Source: Ectobacillus funiculus
Lineage (GTDB): Bacteria; Bacillota; Bacilli; Bacillales; Bacillaceae_G
Length of the DNA: 64,000 bases
Reading direction: 5' to 3' (one strand)
Assembly: GCF_042429435.1 (NCBI RefSeq)
Contig: NZ_JBHMAF010000193.1
Part shown: piece by piece, positions 1-8,535 of the stretch
Layout: each line of letters starts with the position of its first letter
Position numbering within the stretch: position 1 is the first letter of the stretch
The notes under the pieces: model-generated
The model's database searches: none
What the model was told of the DNA's origin: nothing
Seen by the model: the letters and a program-made list of their open reading frames with translations, nothing else
Position numbers and translations under genes: made by a program

Positions 1-207
1 TTGCACTAAACATACTCCCTGCGGAGTAACCATTCCGGACCCATCTAAGATTCTTGCAAACTCATCACATAATTGTGCTCTAGGTAGCTGCCGACTGGAT
101 TGATTTGAATAACGATCAGTATTTGAATAACAATCAGTGTTTGAACAATGATCATTATTTGAATGATAGTTCTTATTACCTAAATATTCCCAGCTGTTTG
201 AATACAT
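1..207 (-). CDS. Asn/Ser/Tyr-repeat protein, 5' part only (runs off window)
   Basis: The first 69 codons of a minus-strand gene continue past the left edge. The ATG at 207 has an AAGGAAG ribosome-binding site seven bases upstream. Residues 2-35 contain imperfect repeats of the type Y/H/C-S-N-x-x-D (HSNNDHCSN, YSNTDRYSN), followed by a more ordinary stretch with the motif LCDEFARILDGSGMV. The low-complexity Asn/Ser/Tyr/Cys N-terminus would suit a spore-surface or cell-surface protein, but I do not recognise the family and most of the protein is outside the window. Confidence 0.6.
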   Translation of the reverse strand, partial: MYSNSWEYLGNKNYHSNNDHCSNTDCYSNTDRYSNQSSRQLPRAQLCDEFARILDGSGMVTPQGVCLVQ

Positions 208-563
208 AAAACGTCTTCCTTCCATACGTGGCAGAATTATTCAGCTTGTTTTCGCTAATTAGAGTATTCAGGTTATACGAGATGAGCTTGGACGATATAC
301 TTACTCTTAATACCCATTTTATGATCTGGAGACTTCTTTCAGAGGATCCATAAAAAGTAGATACTTCCTGATTAATTTATTGCAAAGGGATGACATTAAT
401 AAAGTAACCTACATGAAATCCCATAATTTTTAGAGAAAACCTAATTTTCATAATAAAAAAGGACTATTCAAAAATGGCAGATCTTATCGCCTTTTTGAAT
501 AGTCCTTTTGTTACAAGTCTAAACATTGGATATTGAGGGATGCATTTAATATTCTTTGAAAGA
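208..563. other. Intergenic region with the LCP terminator
   Basis: No convincing gene is present. The only clear structure is the hairpin at 455-515, downstream of the LCP gene. A 25-codon plus-strand open frame near 283 has no ribosome-binding site and was not called. Confidence 0.5.
455..515 (-). terminator. Intrinsic terminator of LCP gene
   Basis: An 18-bp stem (arms AAAAGGACTATTCAAAAA and its complement) encloses a loop of about 17 bases and is followed by a T-run on the minus strand. It lies about 50 bases past the LCP stop codon. Confidence 0.85.
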
Positions 564-1553
564 TTAGCTGAAATATCGAGAAACTAACTGTTTAATTTTA
601 TCTTGATCCACGATATACTCATCGTTATAATTCTGCAAAATGTCATCATACGCGGTTTTATACTCACCAGGTAATTGGTGATATTGAAGTTGTTTAGATT
701 TGAAATCCTTTAGTGCAAATGCAAGGCTTAAAACGTCCTTCTGTGTCATATTTGTAGACGTGATAACCTTCGGGAGCTCTTGAACAAATTGTGGTAATTT
801 TATAATGTTCTGCGGCTTCAATGCTGATTTTGCCACACCAAGAAGCACCTTTTCTTGAAGCTGTTGACGACCAAACTCCCCATCTGCGATAGCATGACGT
901 TCTCTCGCAACCTCTAAGGCCATCGTTCCATCTAGGTGCTGCGTTCCAGCCTTCACAATCTTGCCGGCGTTTTGTGGAATCCATGAATGAGTAATTTCTA
1001 CATCATAAGGAATGTCTACATCAACCCCACCTAACGTATCAATAATATCTCTTAAACCCCAGTAAGTTGTTTCAGCGTAGTAGTTAATAGGTACTCCTGT
1101 AAAATCACTGACAGCTTGGGCTGCTGCTTTTACACCTTTATCTAAAGAGTTATTGTCAGCTTGAACAATGTACTGGGCACTTGTCAGCTTCGTGTATCCA
1201 TAGCCTTTTAAATAAATCCGTGAGTCACGTGGGATACTGACCGCATTATATTGTTTCTTGTCTATATCCATATGGATAAGGATCATGGAGTCAGAATGTC
1301 CCGCTGGATCTTCTGGTCGTTGATCTGTTCCCATGATAAGCACGTTAAATACGCCGCTCTTTGGCTTTACTTCACTTGCTGTGGTCGGTCGAACTGCTGT
1401 CGCAACATTTTTAAAATAGTTTTTTGGCAGGAAGTTTTGGTATGCATATATTCCTAATCCACCACCTACTACAAGCAACGCTAACAAAATATAGATACTA
1501 TTTTTCCATTTAATCCTTGCCCTTTGTTTTCTTTCTTGTCTTCTCTCTCCCAT
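564..1553 (-). CDS. LytR-CpsA-Psr (LCP) family cell-wall glycopolymer transferase
   Basis: 329 residues with a basic cytoplasmic start, one membrane anchor at about residues 20-39 and an extracytoplasmic LCP domain. LCP enzymes move undecaprenyl-linked glycopolymers such as teichoic acids onto peptidoglycan. Family landmarks visible are GTDQR at 75-79, SIPRDSRIYL at 106-115, GYGYTKL at 117-123, GGVDVDIP and the ARERHAIADGEFGRQQ segment with its conserved arginines. GGAAGGGAA precedes the ATG. A paralogue with the same layout lies at 60328-61308. The gene appears monocistronic with its own terminator. Family assignment is secure; the polymer is unknown. Confidence 0.93.
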   Translation of the reverse strand: MGERRQERKQRARIKWKNSIYILLALLVVGGGLGIYAYQNFLPKNYFKNVATAVRPTTASEVKPKSGVFNVLIMGTDQRPEDPAGHSDSMILIHMDIDKKQYNAVSIPRDSRIYLKGYGYTKLTSAQYIVQADNNSLDKGVKAAAQAVSDFTGVPINYYAETTYWGLRDIIDTLGGVDVDIPYDVEITHSWIPQNAGKIVKAGTQHLDGTMALEVARERHAIADGEFGRQQLQEKVLLGVAKSALKPQNIIKLPQFVQELPKVITSTNMTQKDVLSLAFALKDFKSKQLQYHQLPGEYKTAYDDILQNYNDEYIVDQDKIKQLVSRYFS

Positions 1554-1622
1554 AAAATTGTTCCCTTCCTGTATTCATTTTTAGTATGACAGACTTCCGC
1601 GATAATGCAGCATAAGTATGCT

Positions 1623-2525
1623 TTATCCTGGAAAATATGGATTCAAGTGAATGAGTACCTCTTTAATATTGTCATGCTTATCCATTAAAGCCTTTTTGAT
1701 TTCCTTTCCTAGGTCATGTCCCTCTTTAATTGTTTTAAAGTGATCAATGGAAATCCGTACATCTACTAACACATAATGTCCGTGTTCCCGTGCTCGGATT
1801 TTGTCTATTCTTTTGACATCTGAAAAGTTCTGGATCACTTGGATATAATCCTGTAATAATGTTTGTTCGACGTTACGCTCCAGGAGGATGTTAAACGCTT
1901 CAGAAGACATCTCCTTTGCAATTCTAAAGATTAAATAGGCTACAAACATACTCGCTGCCTTATCCCCGTATAACAAGAAGGTGAGATCATACTTACCGCC
2001 AATAACGGATAGTACTACCCCCACGGCTGCGGCAATAGAAGCAACAATATCTGCCTTATGATCATAAGCGATTGCCTCAATCGCCTTACTTTGATACTTT
2101 TTAGCAATAGCAAAAGAATATCGATACAGAATTTCTTTGGACACATAAGAAAAAAGCGCAATCCACATGGCTAGCAGGCTCGGTGTTTCCATCGGATGGA
2201 AAAAGCCTACAACCGCTTCAAATACAATATAAAGAGAAACTAAAAACAGTAAAATCCCTACGATTCCTGAAATAATGACTTCTGCCTTTCCATGACCATA
2301 GGGGTGCTCTTCGTCAGCTGGCTTATTGGCCAATCCAATTACAAGTAAAACAATGATTGAAGCAAATACATCAGCAGCAGAGTGAATCCCATCTGCAAAC
2401 ACAGCTTCACTTCCGGCGTAAAGACCTACAATCACTTTTCCTACTGTTAAAATAATGTTACTAATTACACTAATCCAAGCCACCTTTTTGGCAACGTTCT
2501 CTCGCGTATGACCCACGTATTCCAC
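1623..2525 (-). CDS. Cation diffusion facilitator (CDF) metal efflux protein
   Basis: 300 residues with about six membrane segments followed by a cytoplasmic domain of about 85 residues, the normal CDF layout. Segment 2 has the metal-site pattern D45-x-x-H48-x-x-x-D52 (ADGIHSAAD), and segment 5 the matching H-x-x-x-D (YDHKADIV). The loop motif HPYGHGK is typical of the family. Members exchange Zn, Mn, Fe or Co for protons across the membrane. The start is GTG at 2525, preceded by GGGATAG. The metal cannot be told from sequence. The gene is separated from LCP by 69 bases and probably transcribed alone. Confidence 0.92.
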   Translation of the reverse strand: MEYVGHTRENVAKKVAWISVISNIILTVGKVIVGLYAGSEAVFADGIHSAADVFASIIVLLVIGLANKPADEEHPYGHGKAEVIISGIVGILLFLVSLYIVFEAVVGFFHPMETPSLLAMWIALFSYVSKEILYRYSFAIAKKYQSKAIEAIAYDHKADIVASIAAAVGVVLSVIGGKYDLTFLLYGDKAASMFVAYLIFRIAKEMSSEAFNILLERNVEQTLLQDYIQVIQNFSDVKRIDKIRAREHGHYVLVDVRISIDHFKTIKEGHDLGKEIKKALMDKHDNIKEVLIHLNPYFPG

Positions 2526-2887
2526 ACCTATCCCTAATCATTTTTATGCTTTTGCATATTATCATGGAGAAATCGAGTGGGTCTAGAGAAACAGAATGTC
2601 TCAAAGTTAACTTTGTTGCGGGAAAGAAAGACTGTAATCATAACCCAAATTACATCGTATAAAACTCGGTAATATTTTGATGTATACTCGCATCTATTTA
2701 TTACTGTATTGTCCATTTTGAAAATGAATAAAACCTATATTAAGCAGATACAGAAGTATTACTTTTTAAGTATAAATATAAACTTGTATTTTATAGGATG
2801 TTTGTAATAAACTAAGACTAAGGTTAGCTGCGGGATCGATCCCGCGAAAAATAAAAATATGAAAGAAGAAAAAATTAAGGTGATGGA
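2526..2887. promoter_or_regulatory. Divergent intergenic region carrying a LacI operator
   Basis: This A/T-rich gap separates the CDF and LacI genes, which diverge. A perfect 16-bp palindrome lies at 2830-2845, 43 bases before the lacI-type start, so autoregulation is likely. No other gene is visible. A 60-codon open frame at 2534-2716 has no ribosome-binding site. Confidence 0.6.
2830..2845. promoter_or_regulatory. Operator 1 for the adjacent LacI-type regulator
   Basis: Perfect palindrome GCGGGATCGATCCCGC. LacI/GalR operators are typically 14-20 bp palindromes with a central CG, which this has. A near-identical site lies at 3904-3923, before the operon on the other side of the regulator gene. 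Confidence 0.8.
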
Positions 2888-3874
2888 ATGCCAACTATTT
2901 TAGATGTAGCAGAAAAAGCTGGGGTATCAAGATCCACGGTTTCCCGAGTTCTTACCAATAGTGGTCGAGTGGATCCAGAAACAAAACAAAAAGTTTTAGC
3001 AGCGATGAAAGAATTGAACTACCAGCCGAGTCAGGTTGCACGTAATTTACGGAGAAAAGAAACCAACTTAATTGCCGTTTTAATTCCTTGTATTTCCAAT
3101 CCGTTTTTTGGTAGTCTAGTTCAGGGGATGGAAGAGGTAGCTGTTAAAAAAGGATATCATGTTATCCTTTGTAATACGGGAGAAGATCCTGTTCGACAGA
3201 TGGAGTATCTCCAGATGCTGGAGAGAAAACAAGTAGATGGTGTGATTCTAACTTCTTTACGAAACCCTCTAGAGGAGGTGAGATCTTACCTTCAGCATGG
3301 TCCAATTGTACTAGTTAGTGAATATGTAGAAGACAATTCTCTTCCTGCTGTCGTGATTGACAATATAAAAGCGGCGGAGCGTGTAACTGAACATTTAATT
3401 TTAAAGGGTCACAAGAGAATAGGCTTTATCAATGGACCGGAACATATTATCCTCTGTCGGGATCGACAAAAAGGGTATATCCAGATGCTAGAAAATTATG
3501 AAATATCGGTTTCTCATGATTTAATCACGTGTAGTGATTTTACCATTGAAGGTGGATTTGCATGTGCTAAGCAGCTTCTTGCACTAGAGGAGAAGCCAAG
3601 TGCCATTTTTGCTGCAAATGATGAGATGGCTGTTGGTGTCATTCAAGCTGTGCAGGAGCAAGGACTACGGGTTCCTCAAGACGTAGCGGTAGTTGGATTT
3701 GACAATGTACAAGTTTCTAAAGTAGTTCAACCAAATTTAACAACGATTGATCAACCAATTTTTCAACTTGGAGTAAAGTCCATGGAACTTCTCATATCAT
3801 GTTTAGATGGAGATGTATTGGAAGGTAAGCGAATCGTTTTAGAAGCAAATCTGTGTATCCGAGAATCAACGTGA
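2888..3874 (+). CDS. LacI/GalR-family transcriptional regulator
   Basis: 328 residues. The N-terminal helix-turn-helix (ILDVAEKAGVSRSTVSRVL, residues 4-22) and hinge helix (ARNLRRK near 54-60) bind DNA. The rest is a periplasmic-binding-protein-like effector domain starting at NLIAVLIPCISNPFFGSL. An AAGGTGATGG element precedes the ATG. Matching palindromes upstream of this gene and of the following oxidoreductase operon indicate control of itself and of that operon. The effector is probably a sugar or polyol derivative, judged only from the AKR and SDR neighbours. Confidence 0.93.
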   Translation: MPTILDVAEKAGVSRSTVSRVLTNSGRVDPETKQKVLAAMKELNYQPSQVARNLRRKETNLIAVLIPCISNPFFGSLVQGMEEVAVKKGYHVILCNTGEDPVRQMEYLQMLERKQVDGVILTSLRNPLEEVRSYLQHGPIVLVSEYVEDNSLPAVVIDNIKAAERVTEHLILKGHKRIGFINGPEHIILCRDRQKGYIQMLENYEISVSHDLITCSDFTIEGGFACAKQLLALEEKPSAIFAANDEMAVGVIQAVQEQGLRVPQDVAVVGFDNVQVSKVVQPNLTTIDQPIFQLGVKSMELLISCLDGDVLEGKRIVLEANLCIREST

Positions 3875-3903
3875 GTCAATTGTCAATTAGACTTTTTTTT
3901 AAG

Positions 3904-3923
3904 TTGCGGAATCGATCCCGCAA
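3904..3923. promoter_or_regulatory. Operator 2 for the LacI-type regulator
   Basis: TTGCGGAATCGATCCCGCAA, a 20-bp inverted repeat with one mismatched pair. Its core is the same as operator 1 apart from one base. It lies about 100 bases before the aldo-keto reductase start, in a position to block transcription of that operon. Confidence 0.8.
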
Positions 3924-4021
3924 CCTGAGATTCCATAGAGTGAACAATTAATCGACTGGAAGAACAACTTCCACAGTAATCTAACATCATTTTTAAACAT
4001 ATTTAGGAGGGAGCAGGACAT

Positions 4022-4948
4022 ATGAAATACCGTCGACTTGGAAAAACAGAACTTAAGGTTTCAGTAATTGGAGTGGGGACCTGGCAATTTGGTGGAGAAT
4101 GGGGGAAGACTTTTTCCCAACGAGAGGTAAACCAAATGTTAGATAAAGCAAAAGAAGTAGGAATGAATCTGATTGATACGGCAGAATGTTATGGTGATCA
4201 TCTATCTGAAGCTTTGATTGGAAAGTATCTTCAACAAGATCAGCGGGAAGATTGGGTTGTGGCAACAAAGTTTGGTCATCATTTCCATGGTCATGTAAAC
4301 CGTACTAATCATTGGGGAGCTGAAGAGGTTTTAAAACAGCTAGACGCTTCATTGAAAGCGCTTCGTACTGATTATATTGACCTTTATCAGTTCCATTCTG
4401 GAAGTGATGAAGTGTTTGATAATGATGGATTGTGGACAGCACTAGACAAACAGGTACAGGCTGGAAAGATTCGTCATCTTGGTATTTCAATCGGTAGTAA
4501 TGATAATGTATACCAAACTGATGCTGCTACAAAGGTAAATGCAGAGGTGATCCAAGTTGTGTACAATCGAGTGGATCAAAAGCCCGAAGGTCAAGTTTTC
4601 TTTTCCTGCCAGCGGCAAGACTTGGGGGTATTGGCCCGTGAACCTTTAGCTAATGGATTTTTAAGTGGAAAATATAAGCCAGGTGCTGTATTTGAACAAA
4701 ACGATTGGCGTAGTTTAAAAAATCAGGAACAGTTGAAGCTAGTTGAGGAAATCCAAAGTAAAGAAGTACCTGAGGGCGTACATATGGCGCAGTGGGCATT
4801 AGCTTGGTGCCTGAAAAATCCTGCTGTTACGTGTGTAATTCCAGGTTACAGAAATGCAGAACAATTAGAGTCGAGCGCCAAAGCAGCAGATTTGGAACCT
4901 ATGAATGATGCTCATCCGCAAGCATGGAATTCTAAAATAAATAGTTAA
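4022..4948 (+). CDS. Aldo/keto reductase
   Basis: 308 residues of a single (beta/alpha)8 NAD(P)H-dependent aldo-keto reductase. The start MKYRRLGKTELKVSVIGVGTW is typical of the YhdN/tas-like branch. Candidate catalytic residues are D and Y in IDTAECYGDHLSE (about 44-56) and K in VVATKFG (about 79-85). GGYRNAEQLE-like cofactor contacts occur near the C-terminus as PGYRNAEQLESS. AGGAGG lies nine bases before the ATG. It is the first gene of an operon with a transporter fragment and an SDR, behind a LacI-type operator, so it probably reduces or oxidises an intermediate of a sugar or polyol pathway. Confidence 0.92.
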   Translation: MKYRRLGKTELKVSVIGVGTWQFGGEWGKTFSQREVNQMLDKAKEVGMNLIDTAECYGDHLSEALIGKYLQQDQREDWVVATKFGHHFHGHVNRTNHWGAEEVLKQLDASLKALRTDYIDLYQFHSGSDEVFDNDGLWTALDKQVQAGKIRHLGISIGSNDNVYQTDAATKVNAEVIQVVYNRVDQKPEGQVFFSCQRQDLGVLAREPLANGFLSGKYKPGAVFEQNDWRSLKNQEQLKLVEEIQSKEVPEGVHMAQWALAWCLKNPAVTCVIPGYRNAEQLESSAKAADLEPMNDAHPQAWNSKINS

Positions 4949-4963
4949 GAGAGGAAAGCCTAT

Positions 4964-5143
4964 ATGTATATAGTTTTTCTTATAGTAGCACTTGCTTCGG
5001 GTGCATTGATTGCTATTCAAGGGGTTAGTAACAGTGTCGGAAGTAAATTAATTGGGGCACCCGCAATGATTGCTTGGTTATCGGTCGTACAGGCTATTCC
5101 CCCACTCATATATCATAAGGAGATTGTGTATGATGGAAAATAA
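4964..5143 (+). pseudogene. Truncated DMT-superfamily (YdcZ/DUF606-like) transporter
   Basis: The reading frame has its own GAGGAAAG ribosome-binding site and starts MYIVFLIVALASGALIAIQG, matching the first helices of YdcZ-type small drug/metabolite transporters, which are usually about 140-150 residues. It stops after 59 residues. The SDR gene begins inside its 3' end, and its AAGGAG lies at 5117-5122. An internal deletion that removed the rest of the transporter and joined it to the SDR promoter-proximal region is the simplest explanation. Confidence 0.75.
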
Positions 5144-5834
5144 AGTGGTAATCATCACTGGCGGGAGTGAGGGTCTTGGTAAAGGAACAGCCAAGGTTTT
5201 TGCTGAACAGGGATGGAATGTAGTAATAACAGCTCGTGGAAAAGAAAAGCTAGAGCGTGTTGCAGAAGAATTAACAACATCAAAAGGGAAAGTGCTTGCT
5301 ATACCAGCTGATGTCTCGAATGCGGAACAAGTCCAATCCATGGTTCAACAAACGCTAAGGGAATTTGGTCGAATTGATGTGTTAATTAATAACGCTGCAA
5401 TTGATTATCCAGCATCTATTGAGGAGTTAACCATTGAACAATGGGACCAAATTGTTGGAGTGAATCTCAATGGGGTTTTTTATGCATCTAAAGCTGTCTT
5501 TCCTTCTATGAAGTTAAAAAACTCAGGGTACATTATTAACATTTCCTCAGTAGCCGGTAAAAAGGGGTGGCCAAATGCCACAGCCTATTGTGCTACTAAA
5601 TTCGCATTAACTGGATTCACACAGGCATTGAATGGAGAAGGAAAGCCGTACAATATTCGTTGCTCTGTTGTGTATCCAGGGGGAATGGATACGAACTGGC
5701 ATGAAGAAAGACAACAAGAGTTCTTAAATCCAGAAGATGCGGGACGTTTTTTCTTTCACATGGTGACACAAGATCCTCGGTTTGTAGTAAATGAGGCAGT
5801 TATTACACCAGTTATCGAGCAGGGCTATCCTTAA
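5130..5834 (+). CDS. Short-chain dehydrogenase/reductase (SDR)
   Basis: 234 residues from ATG 5130, chosen because AAGGAG lies seven bases upstream and the NAD(P)-binding strand begins at once (MMENKVVIITGG). Classical SDR signature: TGGSEGLGKG cofactor loop, NNAA at about 84-87, catalytic Ser in INISSVAG and the Y-x-x-x-K pair in YCATKFA. It overlaps the truncated transporter by 14 bases. It is the last gene of the LacI-controlled operon with the aldo-keto reductase. Substrate unknown; an alcohol/ketone step in carbohydrate metabolism is inferred from context. Confidence 0.92.
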   Translation: MMENKVVIITGGSEGLGKGTAKVFAEQGWNVVITARGKEKLERVAEELTTSKGKVLAIPADVSNAEQVQSMVQQTLREFGRIDVLINNAAIDYPASIEELTIEQWDQIVGVNLNGVFYASKAVFPSMKLKNSGYIINISSVAGKKGWPNATAYCATKFALTGFTQALNGEGKPYNIRCSVVYPGGMDTNWHEERQQEFLNPEDAGRFFFHMVTQDPRFVVNEAVITPVIEQGYP

Positions 5835-6104
5835 ATATTGTTAGAAAGGGGGATTCTCTAATTGTTTCCATACCGTGAGGAAGTGTTGGGAGGTCATTTT
5901 TTGATTTTGAACGGCTTTCATAGAATGGTAGAACTTTTTGTCACCGTTCAACAACATGAATAGGAATAAATACGGTTGTATAACAATGCTTACGAGAAAA
6001 GAATTGTCGTCTCTTTTCTATGCATAACAACATCTGTTATTGTACATAATGCAAACAGGATATGTTATAATTTAACAAATACCTCCGAAAAGGAAGTGGC
6101 GTAT

Positions 6105-6326
6105 GTGCCTGCTTTAAAAAAGGATGTAGTGAATGACTTACAGGATTTAATTGAAAAGCTAAATGAACGAGGAATGTATGATTTAGCAAAGCAAGCTGCC
6201 CGAGTTTTACAAGGTATTCACTCATTTACAACTATAGAAGATGATGATTTATACAAAGGTATTATAAATAAATCCTTAGCCGACGTATGGGATAACGAAA
6301 AGGACGATGTGTACAATGATTTATGA
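6105..6326 (+). CDS. Probable antitoxin of a PemK/MazF-type system
   Basis: 73 residues from GTG 6105, preceded at eight bases by AGGAAG. A longer upstream frame exists but lacks a ribosome-binding site. The protein is acidic and helix-rich: residues 3-40 look like a coiled or swapped helix and the C-terminus is very acidic (IEDDDLYKGI, DNEKDDVYNDL). It overlaps the toxin gene by 20 bases, the usual antitoxin-first order. I recognise no named antitoxin family; the role rests on position, size, charge and the toxin next door. Confidence 0.7.
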   Translation: MPALKKDVVNDLQDLIEKLNERGMYDLAKQAARVLQGIHSFTTIEDDDLYKGIINKSLADVWDNEKDDVYNDL

Positions 6327-6678
6327 TAAAGGAGACATTGTATTAATTCCATTTCCTTTTGCTGATGGGGCCGGATATAAAAAACGTCCGGCTCTTGTTA
6401 TGAGCTGCAAACCACACCATGAGAAATATGCTAGATATATGTGTCTAGCTATTACAAGCCAACCTGCAAACCCACGAATTAACCGCTATGAACTTCAATT
6501 CGATTTCCCAATTGAATTTGGTCTGATCCTTGAGCCATCTTGGGTTGTAGTAGACAAAGTATTTTCGATAGATGAAAGCTATATTATCAGAAAGCTAGGA
6601 CAGGTTGATTTTGATCATCTAACAAGAATAGATAGGATGTTTTCGCAAATATTGCACAAGGATCTACATAATCTATAA
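6307..6678 (+). CDS. PemK/MazF-family mRNA interferase toxin
   Basis: About 120-123 residues of the PemK-like endoribonuclease fold. The start region GDIVLIPFPFADGAGYKKRPALV is the family hallmark: beta hairpin, then K-x-R-P-A-L-V with the catalytic-site arginine. A second conserved segment is CLAITSQP, followed by WVVVDKVFSI with the K-V-x-x-I pattern. ATG at 6307 or 6316 is possible; 6316 (MIYDKGD) better matches family starts. Such toxins cut mRNA until bound by the antitoxin. It overlaps the upstream acidic partner. Confidence 0.88.
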   Translation: MCTMIYDKGDIVLIPFPFADGAGYKKRPALVMSCKPHHEKYARYMCLAITSQPANPRINRYELQFDFPIEFGLILEPSWVVVDKVFSIDESYIIRKLGQVDFDHLTRIDRMFSQILHKDLHNL

Positions 6679-6702
6679 ATTAACTAATAAGGGGGCCTAT
6701 GT

Positions 6703-7599
6703 ATGACCAAGTTAGTTTATCTCAAAAAAGTTTCATTAGCTAACGGAGAAACGCTAGGCTATAGGGAAAGAATAGGTGGAGAAGAAAATCTCCTGCTGAT
6801 TCATGGGAATATGACTTCATCGAAGCATTGGGATCTTCTGATTGAAGAACTAGATTCAAAGTATAAATTATACGCGGTAGATATGAGGGGATTTGGGATT
6901 TCATCCTATCATACACCCATTGAACGTATTAAGGACTTTTCCGATGACATTAAATTGTTTGTTGACGAAATGGGACTTAAAAATTTTGGAATCATTGGAT
7001 GGTCAACAGGCGGAGCAGTAGCAATGGAATTTTGTGCTGATTATCCTGGCTATTGTAATCGTCTAATTTTGCTTTCTGCTGCTTCGACGAGAGGATATCC
7101 TTTCTATGGAACAGATCAGAATGGTCAACCAGATATAACAAAGCGATTGCAAACAGTTGTCGATATACAAAAGGACCCTCTTAGAACGATTCCTATTCAG
7201 AGGGCTTACGATTCGAAAGATAGAGAAATGTTAAAGGGGATTTGGAATGCTTTAATTTATCGCAAAGCACAGCCTAAGCCTGAAAAGTATGAGGAATACA
7301 TAGAAGACATGATTACACAGAGAAATTTAGCTGACGTCTATCATTCTTTAAATACGTTTAATATAAGTATGAAATATAATGGGCTAACCCAAGGATCAGA
7401 TAAAGTGAACGCTATTACCATACCTGTACTTGTGCTAAGAGGGGACGAAGATCTGGTTATTACAGATGAGATGACAAAAGAAATCTTAGAGGATTTCAAA
7501 GGTCGGGCGCAGTATGTAGAATTAACAGGATGTGGGCATTCACCGCTAGTTGATAACTTAAAATTGCTAACAGCGGAGGTTGAAAAGTTTCTTGGTTAG
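6703..7599 (+). CDS. Alpha/beta hydrolase, PhaZ-like (possible intracellular PHB depolymerase)
   Basis: 298 residues with an alpha/beta hydrolase fold: oxyanion region LLIHGNMTSSKHW, nucleophile elbow GWSTGG (Ser about 102-105), acid in LRGDEDLVI and catalytic His in GCGHSPLVDN. The lipase-like G-W-S-x-G-G box and overall pattern resemble the intracellular polyhydroxybutyrate depolymerase described in B. thuringiensis, so degradation of PHB or its oligomers is plausible. A generic esterase cannot be excluded. GGGGGCC precedes the ATG weakly. A strong terminator follows at 7725-7781. Confidence 0.85.
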   Translation: MTKLVYLKKVSLANGETLGYRERIGGEENLLLIHGNMTSSKHWDLLIEELDSKYKLYAVDMRGFGISSYHTPIERIKDFSDDIKLFVDEMGLKNFGIIGWSTGGAVAMEFCADYPGYCNRLILLSAASTRGYPFYGTDQNGQPDITKRLQTVVDIQKDPLRTIPIQRAYDSKDREMLKGIWNALIYRKAQPKPEKYEEYIEDMITQRNLADVYHSLNTFNISMKYNGLTQGSDKVNAITIPVLVLRGDEDLVITDEMTKEILEDFKGRAQYVELTGCGHSPLVDNLKLLTAEVEKFLG

Positions 7600-7724
7600 T
7601 CTGTAAAGTGCAGATTTCCGCAATACCTTTGGATATTATAAAATAAATTGTGAACCTTCGAGAAGTAATTGTTTTTTCTTTAAGTAAATTGAATTTTTAT
7701 AAAATAATCTATATAGTAAATAAA

Positions 7725-7781
7725 AAAAGAAGGTGACTCCAAAAAGGTTTTTTAAAGACCTTTTGGAGTCACCTTTCTTTC
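7725..7781. terminator. Long bidirectional intrinsic terminator
   Basis: A near-perfect 24-bp stem (arms begin AAAGAAGGTGACTCC and end GGAGTCACCTTTCTTT) encloses a short T/A loop. It closes the hydrolase transcript and insulates the methyltransferase gene. Confidence 0.9.
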
Positions 7782-7875
7782 TAAGATAGTAGGAGATGCT
7801 TTTTACTACCTTTAATCCCTTCTTCGGATATAAAAGTATTTAAACAAGGTTATGTTTATAAGGAGATTTGAAATA

Positions 7876-8463
7876 ATGGGTAATACATTTCCAAAATATT
7901 ATGATTTCTTTATGGGTCCTTTAGAAAAAGGGAAATTCCAATCGATCAGAAAAGAATTACTCCAAAAAGCGAACGGGGTAGTTCTCGAAGTAGGTTCAGG
8001 AACCGGAATTAATTTTCCGTATTATGAGTCTGTTATAAAGGTAACTGCCATTGAACCCAATCAGCACATGATTAAACGTTCTAGTAAAAGAAGAGAAATG
8101 TCTGTAGTTCCTATAGAAGTTATTGAGGAAAGCGCAGAACGATTGCCCTTTGCTGATAATACCTTCGATACCGTAGTAGCTACTTTGGTACTCTGTACAA
8201 TTCCAAATCCTGAATTAGCTGTACAAGAAATGAAAAGGGTTTGCAAATATAAAGGTAAGATTCTTCTTTTTGAGCATGTTCGAATGAAAAATCTCTTTCT
8301 GGCTACATTACAGGATTGGCTAACGCCTTTATGGAAAAAAGTATGTGATGGTTGTTGCTTAAATCGAAATACGGTTCAAATGATACAGGCAAATGGATTA
8401 GAAATATTAAATAAAAGAACTTTTTATAATGGACTTTTCATTGAACTAGAACTTAAGAAATAA
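7876..8463 (+). CDS. Class I SAM-dependent methyltransferase
   Basis: 195 residues from ATG 7876, which has AAGGAG ten bases upstream; an earlier in-frame ATG at 7852 has none. Methyltransf_11-like: motif I LEVGSGTGINF (SAM glycine loop), acidic end of strand 2 in VTAIEPNQ, FADNTFDTVVATLVL as motif IV, and LLFEHVR as motif VI. The N-terminal YYDFFMGPLEKGKFQ and the C-terminal CCLNRNT segment resemble phospholipid/ubiquinone-type methyltransferases of Firmicutes. The substrate is not predictable. Confidence 0.88.
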   Translation: MGNTFPKYYDFFMGPLEKGKFQSIRKELLQKANGVVLEVGSGTGINFPYYESVIKVTAIEPNQHMIKRSSKRREMSVVPIEVIEESAERLPFADNTFDTVVATLVLCTIPNPELAVQEMKRVCKYKGKILLFEHVRMKNLFLATLQDWLTPLWKKVCDGCCLNRNTVQMIQANGLEILNKRTFYNGLFIELELKK

Positions 8464-8535
8464 AAGGAAATATTTAAACTTTTCCAGTTTGATAAATAAG
8501 GATGGACTAGCGCAATAGAGTACAGGAGTGAGTAA

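Noticed and set aside
88..103. CCGACTGGAT match to leader element C
   Set aside because: Lies inside the coding sequence of the left-edge gene with no hairpin or terminator after it.
2534..2716. 60-codon minus-strand frame between CDF and LacI genes
   Set aside because: No ribosome-binding site and no sensible composition.
5976..6104. Longer start for the antitoxin gene
   Set aside because: No ribosome-binding site and non-homologous hydrophobic start; GTG 6105 is well placed.
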